Source of the DNA: Dongia_B soli
GTDB lineage: Bacteria > Pseudomonadota > Alphaproteobacteria > Dongiales > Dongiaceae
Direction: 5' to 3'
Length of the DNA stretch: 64,000 bases
NCBI RefSeq assembly: GCF_034044715.1
Contig: NZ_JAXCLW010000003.1
Location: forward strand, 248,001-312,000
In this document: in pieces, positions 27,197 through 35,933 of the stretch
Position numbering within the stretch: position 1 is the first letter of the stretch
How the letters are laid out: each line of letters opens with the position of its first letter
Translations under genes and position numbers: made by a program
The notes under the pieces: model-generated
Told to the model about the DNA's origin: nothing
The model's database searches: none
Seen by the model: the letters and a program-made list of their open reading frames with translations, nothing else

Positions 27197-27853
27197 ATGC
27201 CTCAGAAACGCCACACCTTAGTCTTTGACCTGGATGGAACTCTGGTCGACAGCGCGCCCGATATCGCCGCCGCCGTCAACCAAATGCTGGCGGAACTGGG
27301 TGCCGCGCCGGTGGAGTTATCCAGGATCAAGCAAATGATCGGAGATGGCACCCCCAAGCTGATGGAGCGGGTCTTGGCGGCCGCGAGCCTGACCATAACC
27401 GTGGCCGACATCATGCCGCGTTTCATGGTCTTTTATGACCGCTACGCGACACGGCAGGTCACCCTTTATCCGGGCGTGGCAGAGACATTGCGCCGGTTGA
27501 AAGCGGCAAGTTGCCGGCTGGGTGTTTGCACCAACAAGCCGACCAAGGCTACCCATGCCGTTCTCGCAGCCGGCGGCATCGATGAGGTGTTTGAAGCCGT
27601 GATTGGCGGTGATGCGCTGCCACAGCGCAAGCCCCAGCCGGAACCGCTGTGGGCCACCATCAAGCAATTGGGCGGCACGACCGAAACCTCGGTCATGATC
27701 GGCGACAGCGCCGTCGATTTCGCTTGCGCTCAAGCGGCCGGCATACCGGCGCTGATTCTGCCTTCTGGTTATGGCATGGCCGAGGTGGCGGCAACGCCGG
27801 GCTTCACCCGCTTTGCCGATCTGCCGGATGTGTTGCGACAACTTGATACATAG
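27197..27853 (+). CDS. gph: Phosphoglycolate phosphatase (HAD superfamily)
   Basis: A 218-residue HAD hydrolase that dephosphorylates 2-phosphoglycolate. Motif I is VFDLDGTLVDS, motif II is GVCTNKPTKA and motif IV is MIGDSAVDFACAQAAG; the cap lies between motifs I and II. The ATG at 27197 follows AGGT at a normal distance and gives the family length; earlier in-frame starts lack support. It is divergent from glmU across 114 bp. Other phosphosugar substrates are possible in this family. Confidence 0.92.
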   Translation: MPQKRHTLVFDLDGTLVDSAPDIAAAVNQMLAELGAAPVELSRIKQMIGDGTPKLMERVLAAASLTITVADIMPRFMVFYDRYATRQVTLYPGVAETLRRLKAASCRLGVCTNKPTKATHAVLAAGGIDEVFEAVIGGDALPQRKPQPEPLWATIKQLGGTTETSVMIGDSAVDFACAQAAGIPALILPSGYGMAEVAATPGFTRFADLPDVLRQLDT

Positions 27854-27856
27854 AGA

Positions 27857-27879
27857 AGCGGCGCTTCGACAGCGCCGCT
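27857..27879. terminator. Hairpin between gph and DUF3108 gene
   Basis: AGCGGCGCT and AGCGCCGCT form a 9-bp stem with a 5-nt loop just after the gph stop, overlapping the stop codon of the convergent gene. There is no clear U-run. Confidence 0.6.
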
Positions 27880-28729
27880 ATTGGATCGCCACCAGATCGA
27901 GGACCATTTCACCAAAGGCATTGGTCGCCGACATACGGACGGGAACGGCCGGAAAGCCTTTCAAAGCCGGAGCCAACCAAAGCCGCGCCTTTTGCGGATA
28001 GAGCTGCGATTGAACGGCCGCCTGCTGGAACCCGCCGACAAGTTTGGGGACAGCGCTGCATTCGGTAGCGGGTCCCTGATAGACGGAACGCTGCATTTTA
28101 TTGACCGTGGCGCCGCCCGTTTTCTCGACCATGATGTCGTACCGCCTGACACCATCGAAAACCGCATAGGCGCCGCCGCAATCCTGGCGCTGGCTGAAAG
28201 CGGCCACAAGCGCCACCACCGCGCTGGCGGGATCCATCGTGCCATTGGCATAGCCTTCGCGCACCGCCTGTCGCGCCTGCTGGCTCATCGGAGTGGCACT
28301 GATGGTCACCTGTCCGCCGGCGCCATAAGCTAGGCTGATGGTTTCGCGGCGCTGCCAGATCGTCGCTTCGGAGTGGAACTGCTGGGGCACCGGTTTGGCC
28401 TTCACCATGCCGCCTTGAGCTTTCATCTCCTGCCGGTAGGGATAGAGCGCAGCGAAATTGCCGCTGGTCGCCATGACGGCATCAACCTGGTAAGTCCCCG
28501 AGCCGGCCGCTGCGCCAACGGCGCCCGCCGCGACGGGGACGTCCACCGTGACTGTGAGATCGATAACCGGAAAGCCCGCTAGATAGCCCACATAGGTCAG
28601 GATCGTCGGCTTGGCGAAAGCGCTCGCCGGCAGGGCAGCCATCCCGGCGACGATCATGAACAGGGACAGCCGTTTTCCCAGGAAGCTGGCCGCTCGCCGC
28701 CCCAGACCTTCACCCCATTGTTTCGCCAT
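27878..28729 (-). CDS. DUF3108 envelope protein
   Basis: A 283-residue protein with an exported N-terminus: arginine/lysine-rich residues 8-20, a hydrophobic core (LFMIVAGMAALPASAFA) and a likely cleavage near residue 39. The mature part resembles the DUF3108 periplasmic family (YPYRQEMKAQGGM, AFSQRQDCGGAYAVFDGVRRYD). The ATG at 28729 has an excellent AGGAGAA site; 48 further upstream bases are open but unlikely to be used. Function unknown; the family is widespread in alphaproteobacteria. Confidence 0.85.
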   Translation of the reverse strand: MAKQWGEGLGRRAASFLGKRLSLFMIVAGMAALPASAFAKPTILTYVGYLAGFPVIDLTVTVDVPVAAGAVGAAAGSGTYQVDAVMATSGNFAALYPYRQEMKAQGGMVKAKPVPQQFHSEATIWQRRETISLAYGAGGQVTISATPMSQQARQAVREGYANGTMDPASAVVALVAAFSQRQDCGGAYAVFDGVRRYDIMVEKTGGATVNKMQRSVYQGPATECSAVPKLVGGFQQAAVQSQLYPQKARLWLAPALKGFPAVPVRMSATNAFGEMVLDLVAIQ

Positions 28730-28940
28730 GCACTTCTCCTGGACGATGGCCAATGCCTTGATTGGCAAGACTTTCAAATCTCCACGATGCGCGCCTTTGT
28801 CAAGTCAGGAGGATGTGAAACGCTTTTCGCCGGCTGCGGCGCCGGACGATGCCGCCAGCGGTTGACAGCCGCGCCGCTCCCCGCTAAAGAACCGCCGCAT
28901 GCGCTGCTCGCCATACGGCGATCGCGGCCATTGATGACCC

Positions 28941-29015
28941 GGGTGCGTAGCTCAGCGGGAGAGCACTACCTTCACACGGTAGGGGTCACAGGTTCAATCC
29001 CTGTCGCACCCACCA
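28941..29015 (+). tRNA. tRNA-Val (anticodon CAC)
   Basis: A full cloverleaf: acceptor stem GGGTGCG / CGCACCC, D-loop AGCTCAGCGGGAGAGC, anticodon stem CTACC / GGTAG with loop TTCACAC, T-arm GGTTCAATCC, discriminator A and encoded CCA. Anticodon CAC reads the valine codon GUG. It stands alone, with the pseudogene 94 bp downstream on the other strand. Confidence 0.97.
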
Positions 29016-29108
29016 TCTGATTCTCCATATATTACAGAAGGTTAAAGCACGACGTAGGTCTGAGCGGCGGCAGTCTGTCTCGACGAGGTCCCTTGCAAAG
29101 GTGGGTGC

Positions 29109-29780
29109 CTATTGTCCGAGAGTGGGCATGTCCGCAACCATCGCCCGGCCGTAAGCCGGATAGTCGGTGTAACCGCACGCGTCGCCACCATAGAAGGTCG
29201 ATCGGTTGTAAGCGTTCAGCGGCAGGCGGCGGCGCAGCCTTTCGGGTAAGTCCGGATTGGCGATGAAGCTGCGGCCGAAAGCGACGAGATCAGCATGACC
29301 GGCCGCCACGATGGCTTCTGCCGAATCCCGGTCGAATCCACCCGCTGCGATCAGAGTGCGGGAGAATTTCGGCCGCAAGTGAACGGCTGGACCGGCTCCT
29401 GGCCTTCGGCGATCAATTCGATGCCTTTGATGCGCGGTTCGATGACGTGGAGATAGCCGATCCCGCGGCGATCGAGCTGTTCGACTACATAACCGAATGT
29501 CATCGCCGGATTGCTGTCCGACATCGAGCCGTAAGTGTCGCTCGGCGCGAGGCGGACGCCGACACGATCCGCGCCCTAAAACGGAAACCGCCGCATCCGC
29601 GACCTCCAGCATGAAGCGCGCGCGGTTCTCGATGGGTCCGCCATAATCATCGGTGCGCCATGTATCTCAACACCATCGAAACCCGCGCGCAAAGCGCGTT
29701 CGGCGCTGGCCTTGAATTCCTCGACAATGCCTGGAATTTCGTGCCGCTCCAGCGCACGCGGCACGGAGAATTCCAGGGTC
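29109..29780 (-). pseudogene. Old yellow enzyme (NemA-like alkene reductase) remnant
   Basis: OYE-family sequence spread over at least three frames. VPRALERHEIPGIVEEF...GFDGVEIHGA is in one frame; DDYGGPIENRARFMLEVADAAV continues after a shift and loss of the expected NGYLLDQFL-type segment; GVRLAPSDTYGSMSDSN...VIEPRIKG follows in another frame; and TLIAAGGFDRDSAEAIVAAGHADLVAFGRSF through YGGDACGYTDYP is back in the first. The N-terminal half of the barrel is missing. The frameshifts and internal deletion make this inactive. The C-terminal frame alone (29109-29612) could be mistaken for a gene. Confidence 0.85.
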
Positions 29781-29960
29781 TTTGAGCGTGAAACTCGGCG
29801 CTTTGTCGCCGACACCGAGCGCCCGTTCGGCGGCCCCGGAGGCAATGAGCTCCCCGGTCGTACGATGCATCGTCTCGATCACCGAGCGCGGCACGCTATA
29901 AGGCGGCTCGCCGGCCTCGAAATCGGCTTTGAAGGCGTCGAGCTTGGCTTGCAATGACAT
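29775..29960 (-). pseudogene. 5' fragment of an AhpC/TSA-like peroxiredoxin
   Basis: About 62 residues beginning MSLQAKLDAFKADFEAG and containing PRSVIETMH and GDKAPSFTLKDP, the N-terminal part of the peroxiredoxin-like AhpC/TSA family, behind a strong AAGGAGGA ribosome-binding site. It stops before the catalytic cysteine and runs directly into the old-yellow-enzyme remnant, as if a deletion fused two neighbouring genes. It is not functional as a peroxidase. Confidence 0.8.
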
Positions 29961-30129
29961 TTGCAGTTCCTCCTTGAATCGCGAGATATGTTTCCGCTGA
30001 AACATGCGCCTTACGTTACGGCGCACGACCGGAGGGGGTAGCCGGGCGGTTCGACTAGGAGAAATTCCCCACAGGAATATCGGTGGGGTGGGCTGCGCTG
30101 CGATTCTTATGTCACGCCGAATAGAAGAA

Positions 30130-30159
30130 CGGCCGCGCGATCCGAAGATCACGCGGCCG
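30130..30159 (-). terminator. Terminator of the porin gene
   Basis: CGGCCGCG-c-GATC pairs with GATC-a-CGCGGCCG around CGAA, followed on the minus strand by a T-rich stretch (GTTCTTCTATT). Confidence 0.8.
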
Positions 30160-30209
30160 TATCGCCACGTCCTGCTCGAGATGTCTCAGGTTGTGGTCAA
30201 TCATGGGCC

Positions 30210-31325
30210 TCAGAAATTGAACGACGTACCGAGGCCGATACCGAAGGAATCGTAGCCATGGGCCTCTTCGTCCTCCGAATCGGCATGTGCCCAGGCATAT
30301 TGCAACGTGCCATCAATCGCGATACCCGGGCCCAGATCATAATTGGTCGTGAGAGCAACGGTATTGATCCGGCGATCGACGTTGGGGGCAATGAATTCAA
30401 AATCGCTATAGCTGTACTGCAAGCCGAAGGTCCAGGCATCGAGCTTGTAGGCCATGCCGGCGCCCGCAACCCAGCCATTCTGATCGGCAGCGATGCCGTC
30501 GCCATAATATTGGCCGGCGGCGCCGACCGAGAATGACCCGAATGTCAGGTTCAACGCGGTCTGATAGAAGTCGCCCTTATTGTGGCTTGGACTGTTGCCT
30601 CCGCTGCTCAAAGCCCAGGAACCACCCCCACCCCAGGAGAGCGACCAATTGTCGAAATCCTTGTTATAGGTGGCATAGACATCGACGACATTGCGCTGTT
30701 CGCCATCGACCGAATGCGGCATGCCGCTGTGGAAATCGGTCACCTCGCCGGATTCGTGGCCGCCATTGGGCGACCAGGAGACGCCGAGCTGGAAGCCGCT
30801 GAAATTCGGCGTCATATAAACGATCTTCTGACTGCGTTCTTGGCCGCGAAAGCTATCGACCCCTTCGCAGATACCGGCGGAAAAGCCGCTGAAGGCATTG
30901 TTGATGACCTGGTCTTGTGAGAAGGCGCCGAAATTGGCGGTGCCGCCTACCGGCGTCACGCACATCGTTTCCAAAGCGCCGGTTTGCGAACCGATGCGGA
31001 GTTCACCCAAGCCGCCGGAGAAATAAGCATAAGCAGCGTCGATCTGGTCGTTGCTTTGCTCTGCTTCCAATTCGACCCGGACGCCGACCGTCACGCCGTT
31101 ATCCAGTGTCGTCTCGCCCAAGAAATAAATTTCACTATCGTTAAAAACGCCGTAGTCATAACGGCCGTGACCTAGATCGCCTTTACCGTCATCGTCAAAA
31201 TTGGCCAGAACGGCGGTTTGAAAAAAACCACCAAGCGACAGCTTGATGCCATCGGCCGCGAAAGCTGGGCTGGCCGCAAGACCGACACCCAACAAGGCCG
31301 AGGTACCCAACAAAGCCTTTTTCAT
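30210..31325 (-). CDS. Outer membrane porin
   Basis: A 371-residue beta-barrel porin. Residues 1-23 are a signal peptide ending AFA. The mature protein has alternating hydrophobic strands, an acidic DDDGKGD loop and the typical C-terminal phenylalanine (GLGTSFNF) recognised by the BAM complex. Two cysteines (MCVT and ICEG) could form a loop disulfide. The pattern matches the gram-negative porin family of alphaproteobacteria (Porin_4-like). Ribosome-binding site GGGGAT. It is divergent from a LysR gene across 150 bp. Confidence 0.92.
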   Translation of the reverse strand: MKKALLGTSALLGVGLAASPAFAADGIKLSLGGFFQTAVLANFDDDGKGDLGHGRYDYGVFNDSEIYFLGETTLDNGVTVGVRVELEAEQSNDQIDAAYAYFSGGLGELRIGSQTGALETMCVTPVGGTANFGAFSQDQVINNAFSGFSAGICEGVDSFRGQERSQKIVYMTPNFSGFQLGVSWSPNGGHESGEVTDFHSGMPHSVDGEQRNVVDVYATYNKDFDNWSLSWGGGGSWALSSGGNSPSHNKGDFYQTALNLTFGSFSVGAAGQYYGDGIAADQNGWVAGAGMAYKLDAWTFGLQYSYSDFEFIAPNVDRRINTVALTTNYDLGPGIAIDGTLQYAWAHADSEDEEAHGYDSFGIGLGTSFNF

Positions 31326-31475
31326 TCAAATCCCCAATATTGACGATGTCGATGTTTGGGGAACATCGGAAGCATCGCCGTTGATGTTGAAGTCTGGACG
31401 GACTCCCCGCGCTTTGTTGCGCTTTGCTGTCCATATGTCTAAGATTTAGTTTATCTGATTTGATACCTAAATGAT

Positions 31476-32372
31476 ATGGCCGACCTTCGTCATCTACGTT
31501 ACTTTCTCGCCGTCGCAGAGGAATTGAATTTTACCCGCGCGGCGGAGCGCTTGCGAATCGCACAACCTCCTCTCAGCCGGCAGATCCGCGACCTGGAAGA
31601 CGATATCGGCGCATCTCTTTTCGATCGCAGCACACATCCTCTCAAACTGACCGAAGCAGGCCAGTTCCTGCGAGAGGAAGCTCGCGAAATACTGGTCGCC
31701 TTCGATCGCGCATTGGATGGCGCCGGCCGGATCGGCGTGCGCAACGCTGGATGGATTGGGATCGGCTTCCTTGGATCGGCAATGTACGGTTTTTTACCGA
31801 AGATCCTTTGTCGCTTTCGCCAGCAACACCCGAAAATTGAAATCAACCTGACGGAGATGAGCGCCGACCAGCAAGTGACCGCCTTGCGGGACCGGCGCAT
31901 TCACATCGGCTTTCTGCGCCCCCGCATCGAGACGGATGAATTCGAGCAGGAGGTGGTGCAGTTCGACACCCTGGCGATCGCGCTGCAAAGCACTCATCCG
32001 CTGGCCAAGGCGACGTCGGTCACCTTCGATCTGCTGGGGCATGAACCGTTTGTCGCTTATGGTGGACATTTGCAGCCGAACTTCTGCGATTATCTGCGCC
32101 GGCTGTGTAAGGATGCCGGTATCAAGTTGCAAATCGCGATGGAAGTGGATCAGCCAGAAACTGCGCTTGGCGCCGTTGCCGCGGGATTTGGCATCAGCCT
32201 CGTGCCCCTTTCCCTCGCCGGCCAGGGACGCGAAGGCGTGGTGGTTAAACCGATCAGCGACCGCCCGCCCTCTCATCCGCTGCTGGCTTTGTATCGCCGA
32301 AACGAATCCTCGTCTGCCTTCCATGACTTCCTGGAGATCGTGCGGACGAAGGATTGCGCATCACGGTCATAA
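31476..32372 (+). CDS. LysR family transcriptional regulator
   Basis: A 298-residue LTTR: the N-terminal helix-turn-helix reads LRYFLAVAEELNFTRAAERL followed by AQPPLSRQIRDLE, and residues about 90-295 are a periplasmic-binding-like effector domain. It resembles the CatR/BenM-like branch, which senses aromatic or other small acids, though the effector is not evident. It is divergent from the porin and 54 bp upstream of a hydrolase-OsmC gene; either could be the target. Confidence 0.93.
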   Translation: MADLRHLRYFLAVAEELNFTRAAERLRIAQPPLSRQIRDLEDDIGASLFDRSTHPLKLTEAGQFLREEAREILVAFDRALDGAGRIGVRNAGWIGIGFLGSAMYGFLPKILCRFRQQHPKIEINLTEMSADQQVTALRDRRIHIGFLRPRIETDEFEQEVVQFDTLAIALQSTHPLAKATSVTFDLLGHEPFVAYGGHLQPNFCDYLRRLCKDAGIKLQIAMEVDQPETALGAVAAGFGISLVPLSLAGQGREGVVVKPISDRPPSHPLLALYRRNESSSAFHDFLEIVRTKDCASRS

Positions 32373-32426
32373 CATTCCGCTTTATCTGCGTTATCATCCA
32401 GATCGGTCAATAAAAGGAAGGTCGGG

Positions 32427-33659
32427 ATGACACGTTCGGAAAAGGTCGAATTTCGGGGCGCACAAGGCGATCTGCTGGCAGGGCGGCTCGACCGGCCGGT
32501 TGGGCCAGCAAAAGCGGTGGGACTTTTTGCACACTGCTTCACCTGTTCGAAGGACGTGTTCGCCGCCCAGCGCATCAGCACCGCCTTGGCCGAAATGGGG
32601 ATTGCCGTGTTGCGTTTCGATTTCACCGGGCTCGGCAACAGCCAGGGTGATTTCGCCAATACGAATTTCTCGTCAAATGTCGAGGATCTGGTCGCGGCGG
32701 CGGATTTCCTGCGCAATGAATTGCAGGCGCCAGGACTTCTTATCGGACATAGCCTGGGTGGCGCGGCCGTGCTGCAGGCGGCGCTGCGTATTCCCGAGTG
32801 TCTTGGTGTCGCGACCGTCAATGCTCCCTTCGAGCCCGCACATGTCCGCCATCTTTTTGCAGATGCGATTCCAGATATCGAATCAGACGGTGCCTCGACC
32901 GTCAGTCTCGCCGGCCGCAGCTTCACCATCAAACGCGAATTTCTCCATGACCTCCTCACTCATCGACCAACCGACACCTTGCGCGATTTGCGGCGCGCTT
33001 TGCTGATTTTTCATTCGACCGCCGATCAGATTGTCGGCCTCGACAATGCACGGTCGATCTTTGAGGCAGCGCGCCATCCCAAGACCTTCATCGCGATCGA
33101 TGGCGCCGATCACTTCCTTTCCAAGCGGCCGGATGCGATTTATGTCGCCGGCATGATCGCTGCCTGGGCTCAGCGCTATCTCGCAACAGAGGGGCCGCAG
33201 ATTAAGGCACCTATCGCCGCGCCCGGCACCGTCGTCGTCACCGGCGCCGGGGAAGGCAAGTTCCCGCAGTTAATCTCAGCTCACGGGCATCTCCTGCGCG
33301 CCGATGAGCCGGTGGAGGTTGGCGGCACAGATAGCGGCCCCGGCCCTTACGATCTCCTTCTGGCCAGCCTCGGCGCCTGTACCGCCATGACCTTGCGCCT
33401 CTATGCGAAACAGAAGAACTGGCCGCTGGAAAATGTCGAGGTCACCCTGCGCCACAGCAAGATCCACGCGCTCGACTGCGCCGAATGCGAAAAGTCAGAG
33501 CAAAAGATCGATCTCATCGAACGCAAGCTTCGTCTCGAAGGGGCGCTGGATGAGGCGCAGCGGAGCCGCCTGCTGGAGATCGCCGATAAATGCCCCGTGC
33601 ATCGCACCCTGACCTCCGATATACGGATCGAAACCAGCATCGATCCCGCGGAGGCTTAA
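32427..33659 (+). CDS. Bifunctional alpha/beta hydrolase - OsmC fusion protein
   Basis: A 410-residue protein with two domains. Residues about 1-255 form an alpha/beta hydrolase with nucleophile elbow GHSLGG, acid region STADQIVG and histidine DGADHF. Residues about 270-405 form an OsmC/Ohr domain with its two reactive cysteines in LGACTAMTLRLYA and DKCPVHRTL, which in OsmC proteins reduce organic hydroperoxides. This fusion is known in many bacteria. The combined activity suggests ester or thioester cleavage plus peroxide detoxification, but the substrate is unknown. Good AAGGAAGG site before the ATG. Confidence 0.92.
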   Translation: MTRSEKVEFRGAQGDLLAGRLDRPVGPAKAVGLFAHCFTCSKDVFAAQRISTALAEMGIAVLRFDFTGLGNSQGDFANTNFSSNVEDLVAAADFLRNELQAPGLLIGHSLGGAAVLQAALRIPECLGVATVNAPFEPAHVRHLFADAIPDIESDGASTVSLAGRSFTIKREFLHDLLTHRPTDTLRDLRRALLIFHSTADQIVGLDNARSIFEAARHPKTFIAIDGADHFLSKRPDAIYVAGMIAAWAQRYLATEGPQIKAPIAAPGTVVVTGAGEGKFPQLISAHGHLLRADEPVEVGGTDSGPGPYDLLLASLGACTAMTLRLYAKQKNWPLENVEVTLRHSKIHALDCAECEKSEQKIDLIERKLRLEGALDEAQRSRLLEIADKCPVHRTLTSDIRIETSIDPAEA

Positions 33660-33698
33660 GGCCCAGGCGGCGAGGGATCCGAGAGCATCGAGCAGAGG

Positions 33699-34166
33699 AT
33701 GGCAACAAAGAAGCTTTTGATCGTCGCCCATATTCCCTCCGACAATACCCGGCGGTTGCGAGAAGCTGTGGTTGAAGGCGCATCGTTTCCCGACATTACC
33801 GATGTCGAACTGCGCGCGCTTATCCCGTTCGACGCCGAGCCACTGGATGTCAAATGGGCGGACGCCGTTATTCTGGGAACGACGGAAAACCTCGGCTATA
33901 TGAGCGGTGCCCTGAAAGACTTCTTCGACCGTGTCTATTATCCTTGTCTCGACGATACCCAAGGCAAGCCCTATGCCCTCTATATCCGCGCCGGTCATGA
34001 CGGCACGGGAACGCGTCGTGGTGTCGAAACAATTGTGACCGGATTGCGGTGGCGCGCCGTCCAGCCGCCGCTCATTTGTCGGGGTCCCTGGCAGGAAGAA
34101 TTCGTTGATCAATGCCGCGAGCTCGGCATGACCATGGCTGCCAGCCTCGAAGCCGGCGTTATCTAG
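33699..34166 (+). CDS. Flavodoxin-like NAD(P)H-dependent oxidoreductase
   Basis: A 155-residue flavodoxin-fold protein: N-terminal LLIVAHIPSDNTRRL (phosphate-binding loop region of FMN), WADAVILGTTENLGYMSGALKDFFDR (the second FMN loop) and ALYIRAGHDGTGTRRG. It probably binds FMN and transfers electrons from NAD(P)H, but the partner is unknown. It starts 39 bp after the hydrolase-OsmC gene and is probably in the same operon. Confidence 0.85.
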   Translation: MATKKLLIVAHIPSDNTRRLREAVVEGASFPDITDVELRALIPFDAEPLDVKWADAVILGTTENLGYMSGALKDFFDRVYYPCLDDTQGKPYALYIRAGHDGTGTRRGVETIVTGLRWRAVQPPLICRGPWQEEFVDQCRELGMTMAASLEAGVI

Positions 34167-34301
34167 GAACCCACCCTATACCACTCTATGGTAAAAAATT
34201 TGTGCCCTGTCCAAGATTTCCCCTTGTTAGAGAATTTCCTGGAGCCTGCTAGAATAACGCTCATAAACCGAGGTATCTGGACCGCTGGGCGAGGTTTCAT
34301 C

Positions 34302-35204
34302 ATGTTGTGGCGACGTGGCAGGCGCAGTGACAATGTCGAAGACCGGCGTGGTGCAGGCGGTTTCGGCGGATTTGGTGGCGGCTTCGGCGGCCCGCGGCGC
34401 GGCGTTGGAATCGGCGGCGGATTGGGCCTGATCGTTATTGTGGTGTTGGCACTGCTGTTCGGCGTCGATCCGACCGCCTTGCTACAAGGTCTCAACGGTA
34501 CGGGTGGCTACGAGACCGAAGACAATCAGCAACCAGGCGAGACGGGCAACAACGTAACCACAACCGACGAGAAGAAAGAATTCGTCTCGCACATTCTGGG
34601 CGACACCGAAGACACCTGGCACGCGCTCTTCCAGCAGCTCGGGAGGACTTACCAGGATCCTCCCCTGGTCCTATTCTCCGGCGCAATTCAATCGGCCTGC
34701 GGCTTTGTCCAGGCTGCCATGGGCCCGTTTTACTGCCCCGCAGATTCCAAGGTTTATATCGACCTTTCCTTTTACGACGAGTTGCAGCGCCGGTTCCACG
34801 CGCCCGGCGATTTCGCGCAGGCTTATGTGATCGCTCATGAGGTCGGGCATCACGTGCAGCATTTGCTCGGCATCACCGATCAGGTCGATCGTCAACGCAG
34901 CCGTCTGTCCAAAGCGGACGCTAATGCACTCTCGGTCCGCATCGAGTTGCAGGCGGATTGTTTCGCCGGCGTCTGGGCGCATCACGCCGACAGCGAGCGG
35001 AACCTGCTGGAGGAAGGCGATGTCGAGGAAGCCCTGAATGCGGCAGCCGCCATTGGTGACGACCGGTTACAGGAACAATCTCAAGGCTATGTCGTCCCCG
35101 ACAGCTTCACCCATGGCAGTTCCGAACAACGGGTGAAATGGTTCAAGACGGGGTGGAAAAGTGGCGATCCCGCGGTTTGCGATACGAGCGGCACGCTCGA
35201 GTAG
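34302..35204 (+). CDS. Neutral zinc metallopeptidase (PF04228, YpfJ-like)
   Basis: A 300-residue single-span membrane protein. The N-terminus is basic and glycine-rich (GGFGGFGGGFGGPRRG), one helix follows at about residues 36-54, and the zinc-protease domain contains AHEVGHHVQHLLG (HExxH variant with Glu) and an ELQADCFAGVWAHH segment giving the third ligand. Start at 34302 has a GAGG site; an earlier in-frame ATG (34188) lies in the promoter region. Location is inner membrane with the domain facing the periplasm. Substrates of the family are unknown. Confidence 0.92.
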   Translation: MLWRRGRRSDNVEDRRGAGGFGGFGGGFGGPRRGVGIGGGLGLIVIVVLALLFGVDPTALLQGLNGTGGYETEDNQQPGETGNNVTTTDEKKEFVSHILGDTEDTWHALFQQLGRTYQDPPLVLFSGAIQSACGFVQAAMGPFYCPADSKVYIDLSFYDELQRRFHAPGDFAQAYVIAHEVGHHVQHLLGITDQVDRQRSRLSKADANALSVRIELQADCFAGVWAHHADSERNLLEEGDVEEALNAAAAIGDDRLQEQSQGYVVPDSFTHGSSEQRVKWFKTGWKSGDPAVCDTSGTLE

Positions 35205-35441
35205 ATGGGGCTTTCCACGCCGCACTCGCGTTTCTTTGAAAAGGCGGTTTTACGTAACGCGCTTTAAACCAAGCGTTTTTGCCCGAGTCACAGATCATTG
35301 AAGAGCGGAACCCACTGTAACGGGAACCCTGGCTACCTGCTCATGTTTCTATGCCAGATTCGGGAATATCTCCCTGATCTAACGTCTTTCGATTTGACTC
35401 TGACGGCGTGCGGCCGCGGACGCGACCGCGTGGGAGGTGAA

Positions 35442-35516
35442 ATGAGATATGCTCTATTATGGCTCTTGGGGATTCCGATCCCCGTCCTGCTGCTTATCTG
35501 GCTGTTCTTCCGTTGA
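35442..35516 (+). CDS. 24-residue membrane peptide
   Basis: A very short gene with a near-consensus GGAGGTGAA site immediately before the ATG. The product is one hydrophobic helix beginning MRYALLWLLGIPIP and ending WLFFR. Similar tiny peptides occur widely in alphaproteobacteria, often near DUF3309 genes, as is the case here (190 bp). Strength of the ribosome-binding site and conservation of the motif support a real gene, but function is unknown. Confidence 0.65.
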   Translation: MRYALLWLLGIPIPVLLLIWLFFR

Positions 35517-35706
35517 TCGCATCAAGGCCTGTGATGCTGATGCCGCTTTATGCGGACTTTCGATGTGTCGATCGTGCGGCAGCCGCGACCGCCCGGGGCT
35601 CAGCATCGCCCTGAGTTAACCTTTCGTTTGGCCTGATCGAGCCAGTTTTGACGTCCCCCCAAAAGGTGTGACGCCAACGTCGTGACGCCTTGAAAAGGAG
35701 CTTCTC

Positions 35707-35862
35707 ATGCTTGGTACAATTCTCCTGGTTATCCTCATCCTGCTGCTGATTGGCGCAGTGCCGGCTTGGCCTTACAGCCGCTCATGGGGTTACATGCCGA
35801 GCGGCATCGTTGTTCTGCTGCTCGTGATTCTGATCTTTGCGCTTTCCACCGGTCACATCTGA
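35707..35862 (+). CDS. DUF3309 family small membrane protein
   Basis: A 51-residue protein starting MLGTILLVILILLLIGAVP, followed by the signature AWPYSRSWGYMPSGI and a second helix, exactly the DUF3309 pattern. The ATG follows AAAAGGAG. Function unknown; some relatives are stress-induced. Confidence 0.85.
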   Translation: MLGTILLVILILLLIGAVPAWPYSRSWGYMPSGIVVLLLVILIFALSTGHI

Positions 35863-35896
35863 CCCGAGTTTGTGCGGCATCGACACAAGTACGCAG

Positions 35897-35933
35897 GCTG
35901 CCGCCTCCGCTATTTCATGGCCGAGGCGGCAGC
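35897..35933. terminator. Hairpin between DUF3309 gene and DMT gene
   Basis: GCTGCCGCCTC and GAGGCGGCAGC form a perfect 11-bp stem around a 15-nt loop. It includes the stop region of the convergent DMT gene. Confidence 0.6.
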
